A stretch of DNA of 64,000 nt from positions 30,785,543-30,849,542 of the forward strand of contig NC_074723.1 in the NCBI RefSeq assembly GCF_947242115.1, written 5' to 3'. Made by a program: the position numbers and the translations under genes. Below are positions 33,770 to 43,388 of the stretch, in pieces. Positions within the stretch are counted from its first letter, which is position 1. Each line of letters opens with the position of its first letter. The notes below the pieces were generated by a model. The model had not been told where the DNA came from and did no database searches. It saw only the letters and a list, made by a program, of their open reading frames with translations. Source of the stretch: Biomphalaria glabrata (Eukaryota > Mollusca > Gastropoda > Planorbidae).

Positions 33770-34788
33770 CAGTGGTCTTCAACCTGTTTTGGCCTACCGC
33801 CCCCTTTTCGTATTTTTTCTTTTAAAAAATCCGCCAGCCCCCCCCCCCCCCCCAATTCTCTTCTAAAAAGCGTGAGAAGGTAAAGTTGAACAAAATATGA
33901 TTTATTTCTTAATTAGTATGCTGCCAATAACACTTATCCCGCATGGGAGACGACTACATGCTAAAGGAGATCCTTTTTGACGAGCTTAGAGGAGGAGTTA
34001 CAGAGGTGCCCCCGTAAGCGCTATAAAGATCGATGTCCTTAAGCAGTAATTCATTTAATATATTGATAAAAGAACAAGGTTACAAAGACAGTTTGTGTGG
34101 AAACATAAACAGAAAAATCGACCCCCGAAGTAGTCCACCCAGGCAGCCTTTGTTTTCAATTAACATTTAAATATCAATATATTAACATATGTAGATAAAA
34201 TAAACTATAACCTAAAAGGCGTATTAACTAGTTTGTTTATCAAATCATAAACACTTATGCGCGCAAGATCTAAGGACACTAGATACTCTATCAAAAGAGT
34301 AAGAATTTAAAAATAGAAAATGGGATTCTCAAACTCAATTTCTAAAGTTGTTTCTGTTCTTAAATTAGAAACAAGCTAACTAGAACTAGGATAGTTGTCT
34401 GGTTTTGCGGTTTGCGCGCTGGACTGTCGTTTGCATTTATCGATGATCCCGTGTTCAAACCCTGCCCGCTCCCATCCCCCGTCGTCATGCGGGAGGTTTG
34501 GATTAGGAAGTAAACTATCTTCAACTCTGAAGGAACATCCGAAACATGTCAAACATTTTACAAACAACTTGTCTATATGTAGTTTGCCAGAGTTTAATGT
34601 TGAAGTTTTTTTTGTTTTGTTTTGTTTTAATGCATCTTGAGTTTCTTCTTTCCTCCTTTATGCCCAGCGCCTCCTTACCGCCCCCTATTGTGTCCAGCGC
34701 CCCCCCTACAGCCCCTTCGGCTCCCAGCGCCCCCCAAAATCTCAAAAACGCCCCCAAGGGGGCGATAGCACCCTGTTGAAGACCACTG
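33770..34788. mobile_element. hAT-like element (CAGTGGTCTTCAAC family), 1,019 bp
   Basis: The same 14-bp inverted ends as 23721-25624, with 8-bp near-duplications TTACAGTC and TTATAGTC. The orientation is opposite to that copy. It contains the LINE-derived piece near 33940-34040 and a SINE-A copy (34388-34575) that is absent from the sister copy, so the SINE arrived after the two elements separated. Confidence 0.85.
34388..34575 (+). mobile_element. SINE-A copy nested in a hAT-like element
   Basis: TTGCGCGCTGGACTGTCGTT, GTGTTCAAACCCTGCCCGC, CCCCGTCGTCATGCGGGAGG and AACTCTGAAGGAACATCCG are all present. The sister hAT copy (near 23930) is continuous across the insertion point (ACAAGTTCTAGTTAGC). 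Confidence 0.85.
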
Positions 34789-35023
34789 TTATAGTCCCAT
34801 CCAGTAAAATGATTACAAAGTAGGAGACAGGATGGTGACATACAGAAAACGTCCTAGTTGGTAAAAAACAAAAAAAGCTGAGTAATGACAAAAAAGTGGG
34901 CGTACATGTCTTTAGTTTTAATTACTTAATAGTGAAAATGGAAGTTTAAAGTTCTTATACTAAAAAAACAAGAACAAATATCAACACATTTTCTTTCTTC
35001 TCTATTCTTCTACTACCTCATTC

Positions 35024-35130
35024 AATAATGAGAAAATAAAAACAAAAGACGTCCACAGAGCCAGACGTAGAAAGAAGGCCGTTGGTGTACTAGTGAAAAC
35101 AAGGGGGAGAATACTGGTATATTGTACTAA
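35024..35130 (-). pseudogene. FREP: FREP signal-peptide exon and promoter relic
   Basis: The minus strand reads CCAGTATTCTCCCCCTTG then GGCCTTCTTTCTACG, close to FREP-1's leader and exon 1. The start codon position (35080-35082) is ACG instead of ATG and the TATA box is ATATACC. The following codons would give AFFLRLALWTSFVFIFS. The splice donor is not conserved. No further exons follow in the same orientation before FREP-1. Confidence 0.75.
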
Positions 35131-35333
35131 AGTTTGGTTTTATATTCAAATTACGAAATAGCAATTAATTTTCATCCTCTATAATAAAAGAAAAAAAAAA
35201 TTTACAAAGACAACTTTAAGCCTAGATACAAACTCAAAATCGGCCCTCGGAAGTGATCCGCTAGAGTAGGCAAAAACACATGTTTTTAAATTTATAAGAA
35301 ACTGTGAAGTACAAACTAGCAAAAGCTGCAACC

Positions 35334-35475
35334 CAGTGGCGTACCTAAGGGGGGAGGGGGAGAATTTTAAGATCACCCCGGGCCCCCACCTAGGGGTCCC
35401 CCAAGTGGGTGTCCAACATTTGTTTGTAAATACATAAATTAATGCATTTGATTGACAAATAGTCTCTGACAAAAA
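35334..35475. mobile_element. hAT-like terminus fragment
   Basis: CAGTGGCGTACCTAAGGGGG is a hAT-style end. Downstream GGGTGTCCAACATTTGTTTG and TTGATTGACAAATAGT match 4105-4170. It abuts the FREP ICR relic directly. Confidence 0.55.
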
Positions 35476-35477
35476 GT

Positions 35478-36060
35478 AAACAGTTTACAAGATGACTTAA
35501 GAACTAACAAACAAAGTCTACAAAGCATTACAGATGAAGTAAATACTAATAAAGAAAATATAAATCAGTTGAAAGAGGACTTCCAATCAAACAAACAGAA
35601 TATACAAAATATTACAGAAGACGTCAGTACTAACAGACAAAACATAATGAACATAAATAAAGATTTGAACACCAGTCAACAAAGTATGAGCAAGTTAAAA
35701 ACGGATCTAGAGAAACAATTAACAAATCTCTCAACCACTTTGACATCAATACAGAAAGAGATGGAGAAAGGTCAAGTGTTTAGTATTAGTAATAGTATGC
35801 TAGAATATTAATACATTTTTCTGGCAGTAAATTCTTAACAATTAAATAAAAAAAGTATATATGTATATAATAAAATATATATAATGAACCATAATATGAT
35901 GGTATAAAAAATACTACGGGAAATAATGCCTTCCTCACTAACCTTCTCACTCCAAGTCAAGCCTTATTATTATTAACCCTGACCCTAATGTAATACAATA
36001 CATGTATTATAGAGATAACAATTATATAATATTATCAATTATCAGTAACTGCGATGCTTT
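35478..36060 (+). pseudogene. FREP: FREP ICR-exon relic fused to FREP 3' flank
   Basis: 35478-35790 matches the 3' half of FREP-4 exon 3: LQSITDEVNTNKENIN, NIQNITEDVSTNRQNIM, LNTSQQSMSKLKTDLEKQ, then MEKG at a GTCAAG position where FREP-4 has a GTAAAG donor. After AGTATGCTAGAA the similarity jumps from FREP-4 position about 51170 to about 54110: 35805-36060 matches 54105-54330, which is downstream of the FREP-4 fibrinogen exon. The intervening intron and fibrinogen exon (about 2.9 kb in FREP-4) are missing. The coiled-coil frame itself is open, but there is no promoter, signal peptide or fibrinogen domain. Confidence 0.8.
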
Positions 36061-36119
36061 TACAATTAAGGTGCAGAGGTGATAGACTTACTAAAATGGA
36101 TGTAGGAAACGTAGTCGAG

Positions 36120-36262
36120 ATACTAAGTATGCTTGAACTTAGCTTGGCTTGACGGGGGCTCGAGGTTGGACACCCGACTCGAGCAGAGTTGTGTTTACTG
36201 AGCACCTAAAGGCAGCACGGAAAACCTTCCTTCTCCACAGACTGGTCCACAAATGAGATTGA
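36120..36262 (-). repeat. Dispersed repeat C, copy 3
   Basis: The reverse strand shares GGTCCAATC-like, GTGGACCAGTC and GGTGCTCAGTAAACACAACTC segments with 19390-19520. Confidence 0.65.
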
Positions 36263-36269
36263 ACCATAG

Positions 36270-37172
36270 CCCATTCTCTTTCTGTCTCTCTCTATTCCTC
36301 GCTCTCTCTCTCTTCCTCTCTCTCTTTCCCTCTCTCTCTTCCTCTCTCTTTCCCTCTCTCTCTTCCTCTCTCTCTTTCCCTCTCTCTTTTCCTCTCTCTC
36401 TCTTTATGTCTCTCTCTTTTCTTCTCTATCACTTCCTCTTTCTTTCTCTCTCTATTCCTCGCTCTCTCTTTCTCTCTCTCTTTCCCTCTCTCTCTTCCTC
36501 TCTCTTTCTCTCTCCCTATCTCTATATCATCCTCTCTCTCTTTACCTCTGTATCTCTCTTCCTCTCTCTTTATATATGTCTCTCTCTTTTCCTTTCTCTT
36601 TCTTCCTACTTCTCTCTTCCTCTCTCTTTCTCTCTCTTTATTTCCCTCTCTCTCTTCCTCTCTCTCTCTCTCTTTATGTCTCTCTCTTTTCCTCTCTCTC
36701 ACTTCCTCTTTCTTTCTCTCTCTATTCCTTGCTCTCTCTTTCTCTCTCTCTCTATTCCTCGCTCTCTCTTTCTCTCTCTCTTTCCCTCTCTCTCTTCCTC
36801 TCTCTCGCTTTCTTTTTGTCTCTCTCTTTTCCTCTCTCTCTGTTCCTCTCTTGCTCTCTCTCTTCCTCTCTCTTCTCTTCTTCCCTCTCCTCAGACTGGT
36901 CCACAAATGATTAAACCATAGCGCATCCTTTTTCTCTCTCTCTCTTTCTATTTCTCGCTCTCTCTTCCTCTCTGTCTCTCTTTTTTTTCTCTCTCTTTCT
37001 GTCTCTCTCTCTTTCCCTCTCTCTCAGTTCTTCTCTCCTTCTCTCTTTCTTCTCTCTCTCTCTCTTTCTCTCTCTCTTCCTTTCTCTTTCTTCCTCTCTC
37101 TCTATATATATCTTTCACTACATTCCTCTCTTTCTTCTCTCTCTCTCTCTCTCTCTCTCTTCTTCTTCTTCT
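36270..37172 (+). repeat. CT-rich polypyrimidine tract
   Basis: Nearly 0.9 kb of CT, CTTC and TTCC units (CTCTCTCTTTCCCTCTCTC pattern), briefly interrupted at 36890-36925 by a short piece (CAGACTGGTCCACAAATGA) also found just before it at 36238-36256. It ends in (CTT)n. The long open frames over it are artefacts of composition. Confidence 0.97.
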
Positions 37173-37256
37173 TCTTCTTCCACTCTCTTAAGTGTAGAAG
37201 AGCTTCAATCTGCCAAGAGTTGTAAAGAAAATTACTCACAACTCTAATGACGATCA

Positions 37257-38790
37257 CTGTGACCTTGCATTACGATTAGGCCATAAGACCAGTGACTTCT
37301 GCTGTACTCGAAATTAGTCCAGTGGTATTCAGTGGTCCCAAATTACACTACCTAGGCTATTGATTAGAATCTTCAGATCTATAACTTACTGATACGTACA
37401 AGTCATAACAATGAGATTTCAGTTACAACTAATAAAGAGTTTGTTTAGGAACAAAAGAAAAAGATAATTCAAAGAAAACGGAACTAAAGGTGTTAGACAC
37501 CTTATTTATATAGGTTAGTTATTTAGCGACGCACCATAGAAGACGCATATTGAACGGGACTAGTGACGTTTGGGATATGTTGGGTTAGAGACCGGAAAAT
37601 CAGTTAGCGATAGAATATTCCAGGGTAACGACGTGTTTAGTGACAGAGACTTCTACTGTGGCCTTTTATCAGAATAAATCCATGTGAACTTGTTCATCAG
37701 TGTTGACTACATCTCTTCACTAGTTACAATCGATGTGCCAGTTCTTGTTTGTATTGTTGTTCAACTACACGTAATACACCCGAACAATTACACCCAAACG
37801 ATTGCAGAGTAATTGGTTGACTTTAAGACAGCCTGAACTAGCAACATCACAAAGGCCAACAAAAGAAAGTCAAATAATGAAAAAAAACATCAAAATAGTA
37901 GGACAGGTTCAGTTCAAAATAATCAAAGAACAGCCATCACAGAGGCACAATAGTTTCTCATCTCAAAAAGAAATCGATGGCTTACAATAATATAATACAG
38001 GTCTTAACAATCAAATAACCGTCATCAAATCAAGACAAAAGTTTGTCTTTTACATACTATACGACCCAAATCTGGTCTTTATTAGACAAAAAACATATAC
38101 AGGAATGGATAAGAGACTAAGTATACATATAATATTTACATAAACCAACTTATTAACAACAAATAAATAAAGTCTACTTAGCTACTTATAAAGTCTAAAT
38201 AGCCATAAAATGGCACACTTCTCTTCAGTAACACAATCCGAGCACAACAACAAGACTATTATATAAACATTATAATGATTTCGGTCTTCAAAATGTACAA
38301 TGGTCAGCTAAAGACTCAAGAGAAAGTGGCAATTGTATACAGTTAACATAAATAATGTATTAAAGGGAAAAACTCTATAAGAAAAAAGTAGCTACCCTTA
38401 CTGTCCCTCTTGTCACATATCCCCCCTTAAAAATGCTCTTGTGGGGAAATTATTTGATTAGTTTACTTGTTTACAAAGAAAACATCTTCAATAACAAAAT
38501 TTTGCATCATCTTTATATTGTCTCCCTTTGTATATAAAAGTGTCATAACCCAATAGAAAGGAAAAAAAGTTTGTAATATTTACAATACAAAAGTATCAGT
38601 AGACTGGTAGTGTTCTATAGTACTATATTATTTACACTCTTCACAGAGCGTCAGCAACTACATTATCTTTCCCTTTTACATGTACAACATTTAAAAAAAA
38701 AGGTTGGAGAGTCAAGCTCCATCTCATGATCCTTTGATTCTCATCTGGGTAATGAAAGTTAGGGGGTTATGATATGTTTTTTTACATGAT
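37257..38790 (-). mobile_element. Ty3/Gypsy fossil: 3' LTR and end of RNase H
   Basis: A polypurine tract (AAGGGGGGATA, reverse strand, near 38420) precedes TGTGACA, an LTR start; the LTR then runs to lower coordinates, with a possible far end near 37257. Upstream of the tract, at about 38640-38790, the minus strand encodes an RNase H tail (ENQRIMRW and [11 protein letters not shown]). Integrase is not seen after RNase H, which could reflect loss or the Gmr1 type of gene order. The copy is broken and truncated, old. Confidence 0.6.
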
Positions 38791-38799
38791 ACTCTGTAG

Positions 38800-41088
38800 C
38801 ACTTTACTTTTCGAGAGACGATCTTCTCCCTTTGCAACTATAGCCGCGAATCCTTACAAAGCTGCAATCGCAGGTTGGGCTTATGTGATCACCAGGTGCC
38901 GTTGTATTATCATCCTTCTTTCTGCTTCTGTTGTGTATGGCATCTGCAATCCGAGACCCTTCCTTTATGCTCTCTCTCCATGTAGATCTATCAGGTGCTA
39001 CTTTTTCCCAGTTGCTAGTGTCGATTTTGAAGAGCTTCATGTCGCGTTTGCAAACATTCGTATAACGTAAAAGTGGTCGACCAGTGGATCTCCTGCCTTC
39101 TATTAGATCGCCATACAGAATGTCTTGTGGAAGTCGACCTACTGGCATTCTACGAACGTGGCCAAGCCAGGCAAGGCGTCTGCTACTGATAACTAGTGAT
39201 GGGCAAATGTTAACTAAAAAGTTGCTAACTTTTAGTTTAACTAAAAAAAATTAGCTAAGGCCAAAGTTTAATAAAAAAAATAAAAGTTTAGTTAAAATCC
39301 TAGTTTAATTATTTTTTTTTAGTTACAAACTAAAAAGTTTAATTATAAATTTTACAAACTTTTTTAACATACATACCAATAAATATTTAGACCTATGTAA
39401 TTTGGAGAATATATGTAATGAATAATAGAGAGGAGAATAAACAAGAGGGTGCACAGGTCACTAGAAATCCTTCTGACCTTTACCCTATAATGGTCGCTAT
39501 TCCCGCCGTTTCAAAAAAATACACGTGTTCATTATATTTCTAGCAAGTTTCACTGCTTGATAAATCCTGATTCTATAGATCTACATTTTGCTGCTTTTTA
39601 TTAAACACCAGTGTGTTCCTGTATAGCTGCAGGCAAAGAATTTTGCTTTACTATAGATCTAAAAGAAATGTCGACTCTTTTTATTTAAAAACTTTTTAAT
39701 AGATCTAGAATCTAGAGTTAGAGTCAAGTGACGTCTAAGTCTATTAGTATTATTACTTTAGTCTATTACTACTGAATACTTATACTACTATTAGATCAAT
39801 AGTCATAATAGTCTATATATTTAATTATTTTAGTCTTAAGTAGAGTCTAACTCTTACTAGTCTTAGTCTTCGATCTAGATGTAAATTTAAAATTATAAGT
39901 CAATAATATAGATCTAGTAATTGAAATCTATATTACTTTACTTTTTTAGTTAGACTAGATCCATTAGTTTAGAGATTCTTGTCTATAACTATAATATGTA
40001 ACTATTCTAGAATTAGAGTCTAGATTAGATTTTGACTTGATATAGATCTATCTAGATTACTTATTATACTAAGACCTAAGATGCATAGATGATAGATCTC
40101 TAATACTAATAATATAGCCGTCACTATACTAGATCTAATACTAAATTAACTAAATCTAGACTAGATTCTATATCTACATCTATGATCTACTTCTATTATA
40201 ATTATACTTATATCTACTATCTAGATCTATTAGATCTAGATCTAGTATTATCTACTAGAGTATATAGATCTAAATACCCATACCTAGTTATAATCATAAT
40301 TATAATAATCTAAAATCTCTAGATCTAGAGTTACTAAGATATCAATAAGACTAGACTCTATCTAGATTTTAGATCTAGTAGTAGTAGTAACTAGTATTTC
40401 TTAGATTTTTTTTAGATTAAAATATTAATTATTTGATCTAGGTCTAGGCCTAGGTCCTAGGTCTAGTAGCTAGATCTAATTCTAGATCCAGATTATATTT
40501 CTGATCATTTCGTTTGTAAAAGATATTATATCCAGAATATTCTAGAATCTAGAGTAAGTTAGATAGTCAACATGCAGTTTTATCATTACTTCTAAAAGGT
40601 AACTTATAATACTTATATTAGAACTTCGACAATTACTTCTAATTTCTTTCTATAATAGTATCATTCTAGTGATTCTATTAAGATCTACATTTATCCCATA
40701 AAGACATTTAACTATTTTTTCATGTGCACAAACATTTTGCTATAGAGATTGGTTGTGCTTTATACTTTATATTTTCATGTTTGGCTGTTCCGTCTTTAAA
40801 AAAGGTCAAAATAGTTAGTAAAAGTTTAACTAAATTTTTTTTAGTTTAGTTTAACTAATTTTTTCAATTTGTGGTTAACTAAAAGTTTAATTACTTTTTT
40901 TTTAGTTCAAAGTTAGTTTTAGTTTAACTAAAAAAATTTAGTTTAGTTACCATCACTACTGATAACAGAGCGGATGTCCTAGTATCCTGTTCTTTGTAGC
41001 ACTTCCGCATTGGTTATCTTATCTTGCCAACTTACTTTAAAGATCCGCCTTAGACATCGGAGGTGGAAGTTTCTTATTGAAAAAAAGT
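38800..41088 (-). mobile_element. LINE 3' fragment, split by a hAT element
   Basis: Two pieces of one LINE ORF2 C-terminus flank the inserted element: 40967-41088 (RCLRRIFKVSWQDKITNAEV) and about 38800-39193 (RRLAWLGHVRRMPVGRLPQD, LYGDL, WEKVAPDRSTWRESI, and a degraded CxC...RIRGYSC zinc-finger tail). The pattern is that of LINE tails following the reverse transcriptase in many invertebrate elements. An in-frame TGA/TAG-type stop occurs in the upstream piece. It is 5' truncated. Confidence 0.75.
39194..40958. mobile_element. Non-autonomous hAT-like element, 1,765 bp, TAGATCTA-rich
   Basis: Ends TAGTGATGGGCAAATG (left) and TAGTGATGGTAACTAAA (right, inverted) are flanked by a perfect 8-bp duplication CTGATAAC (39186-39193, 40959-40966). 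It interrupts the LINE ORF. Subterminal parts are rich in TTTAGTTAACTAAAA-type motifs, and the middle (about 39640-40520) is dominated by TAGATCTA/CTAGATC motifs. No transposase. Confidence 0.92.
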
Positions 41089-41204
41089 AGACACCCACAA
41101 TCACAATCACAATCACAAATTTAAGAAAGACTAATACATTTAAAGCTATTCTCTTTAGTAGCTTTTCTACTAATTATTGGAAAAAAAAATCATTACTTAG
41201 CATA

Positions 41205-41410
41205 TCAATAGAGGCGTGTTGGCTAAGTGATAAAGTGCTGTTAAAGATTGATATTTTTAATTTCGGGATCTCATGTCACAGCTGAATCTAATCTGACAGT
41301 AGTTGGGGAAACGTAATTGCGGTATGTCCCTGTACTGGCCACATGATACCCTCGTAGAGCTAAGGCTAGAAAAACAGATGACCTTTACATCATCATGTTT
41401 ACATCTACAT
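41205..41410 (+). mobile_element. SINE-B copy (divergent)
   Basis: tRNA-like head GGCGTGTTGGCTAAGTGATA, then GACAGTAGTTGGGGAAA, GGCCACATGATACCCTCG and CAGATGACCTTTACATCATC in the expected order on the plus strand. A reverse fragment of the same family follows at 41477-41545. Confidence 0.75.
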
Positions 41411-41853
41411 TGCACGGTCTGAAGAAGATACTTTACATTTTACTTTAGCATTTAATAAAGTATTTTTTTCGAAAGTAAATTTCCCCTTTCAGACCTTGCG
41501 ATCTATGTGGATGATGACATTAACGTCTTCTATATCTATCAATAAAGTTTACAAACAAACAAAAGAAAAAGGCCGGATTTAGAAATTTTACTCCAGGCCT
41601 CTCAGCCTGCCTTATATAGTCTCTGTATTATAAAAACTATGTTGTATTTTTTTTTTCTAACAATGCGTGTAAAAATATCCAATGTGAACAACCATTTAAT
41701 CTTTATCTCATGTTGGATCATCTTAAAATGTAAATATGCTGCTTGTGGAACACTCTATTAGATCAATTAAATCTGTGACAAGATATGTTCATTACATTAT
41801 TCTTTTAAAAACTTCATTTTTTTATATTCAGATTGTGTTTATTTGTTTTAAAT

Positions 41854-42523
41854 CAGGGGTTCTTAACCTAGAGGTCACGATCCCTTTTGGGGGTCAAATC
41901 ACCATTTGCCAAGGGTCGCCTAGGACCATCTGAATTTTAGGTTTTTAGTGTATTTATCATAGGAAATATTTTTGTATCGTTTGTGACAAGCTTACTTGTA
42001 CCATAGTTGGTATCATTTTTTTATTTATAATAACAAAATAAAATAGACATTACTCTGATTGATTATTGCCATCAATTTCTAACAGTAGTTTTACGTCATT
42101 TGGTTGTTTTCCAGCCTGTTAGTTATCAAGTCTAAATAAAGAAGTAGACTTGATGCTGAAGATGATATGCATTGTGCTCTAACAAAGACTCCCATGTGAA
42201 TCTAACCTTCCCAATAACGTTGGCGTATATACACATTTGTAGCAATGTCGTTTATATTATTTAATATCATTTTCCATGTTCCTCCAGACTTTTTAAATGG
42301 TCACACGAGAATGCACATGAATATGGTGAACACGCAATAGAAAAGTTAATAAAAATAAACTAAAGGTTCATAAATCATACATATAGACATTACGATAAAG
42401 ATTTTATAATATTAGTAAATTTTCATTTAACTAAGCCCATGAACGAAAACAAAATTACGTTTGCAAGTAGCTGCCAAGTGGGGGTATGAGGTGGTCGCGG
42501 CAAAAAAACGTTGAGAACCGCTG
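41854..42523. mobile_element. Charlie-like hAT element, 670 bp, with perfect 8-bp TSD
   Basis: It starts CAGGGGTTCTTAACCT and ends GTTGAGAACCGCTG, inside an 8-bp duplication TTTTAAAT (41846-41853, 42524-42531). Subterminal GGTCACGATCCC and GGTCGCGGC follow the Charlie pattern. No coding capacity. Confidence 0.9.
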
Positions 42524-42659
42524 TTTTAAATCTTTCCTAAAAAGAATTGTTCTCTATTAGGAAATAATGTAAAGTTCCCCTTTCAGACCCTGTGATCCAT
42601 TGGGTAGAGAATCGACCCCTTTTTATAAGTCATTTCTTTTATTACTAAGTTAACGTGAA

Positions 42660-42850
42660 GTAGATGCGGTGGTTGAGTGGTAAAGCGCTTAAGGTCTGAA
42701 CCGGGGTTTTGGACTCGATCCTGCTGAAGAATATTTTTTTTTTATGTCGGCATCTGAGTCCACCCATCTCTAGTTCCTGACATTAGTTGGGGGAATTAAA
42801 GGCGGGTGGTCTTGGCTATGGCCACATGAGACACCTTAGGCCACATATAC
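42660..42850 (+). mobile_element. SINE-B copy
   Basis: Head GATGCGGTGGTTGAGTGGTA with AAAGCGCTTAAG, B-box-like GGACTCGATCC, then CTGAGTCCACCCA, CTGACATTAGTTGGGG and GGCCACATGAGACACC. It lacks the usual tail module, although a reverse tail piece lies at 42570-42615. Confidence 0.75.
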
Positions 42851-43103
42851 AGGTTTCCTTTTCATTAGTTTTCTTATAAATAAAAAGGTATAAAAATGGG
42901 AACTGTATTGGATTGGAGTCTTCTACTGTAATATGGAGGAAAAGTAAATAAATGAAGAAAAAAAAAAAACTAAAGAAAACATGTTTTTGTTTCGTTGCAT
43001 TATTTAGCGAGTTGTTTGTGTTTCAACCACTAAAGAGCTCAGTAATTAGTTTTTTTTATCTTTTGAGCGCACACAGACGAGTTCATCCTCTCTCTGTCTA
43101 TCT

Positions 43104-43330
43104 CTTTATGTCAACTCATTACGTTACAGACTATTCCATCTCTTGATAATTGATTAAGTGACACTCGTCACGGATCTAAAACTTGTCATATTAAATACCA
43201 GGATGTTCTGTAGACCTAGAGATGTTGTTGTAACTTGAAATGATAAGAAAGTGCCCTGTAGTTTGTGCCACGAGTCAATATCTCGTCTATATAAACAACT
43301 TTTGTCTTCATTGCTATTCACACAGTCAAA
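43104..43330 (+). promoter_or_regulatory. FREP-4 proximal promoter
   Basis: The TATA box TATATAAAC (43288-43296) begins 43 nt before the ATG. The block at 43104-43152 is nearly identical to the one upstream of FREP-1 and lies at a similar distance (about 180-225 nt). Weaker similarity continues between block and TATA box (ATACCAGGA-GTT, AGAGATGTTGTTGTA, AATAAGAAAG or ATAAGAAAG). Confidence 0.7.
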
Positions 43331-43388
43331 ATGACTCTGCTTCAACATTTTGTTATATTTGTTTCTTCTATTTTATTTTCCACCTCAG
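43331..43388 (+). CDS. FREP: FREP-4 exon 1: signal peptide
   Basis: MTLLQHFVIFVSSILFSTS followed by a CTCAG|GTCAGT donor in phase 1. The exon length equals FREP-1 exon 1, but the peptide sequence differs markedly, unlike the relic at 35.08 kb, which is FREP-1-like. Confidence 0.92.

Noticed and set aside
36253-36921. Long open frames in the CT-rich tract on both strands
   Set aside because: Low-complexity Leu/Ser/Phe and Arg/Glu/Lys products of a polypyrimidine repeat, not genes.
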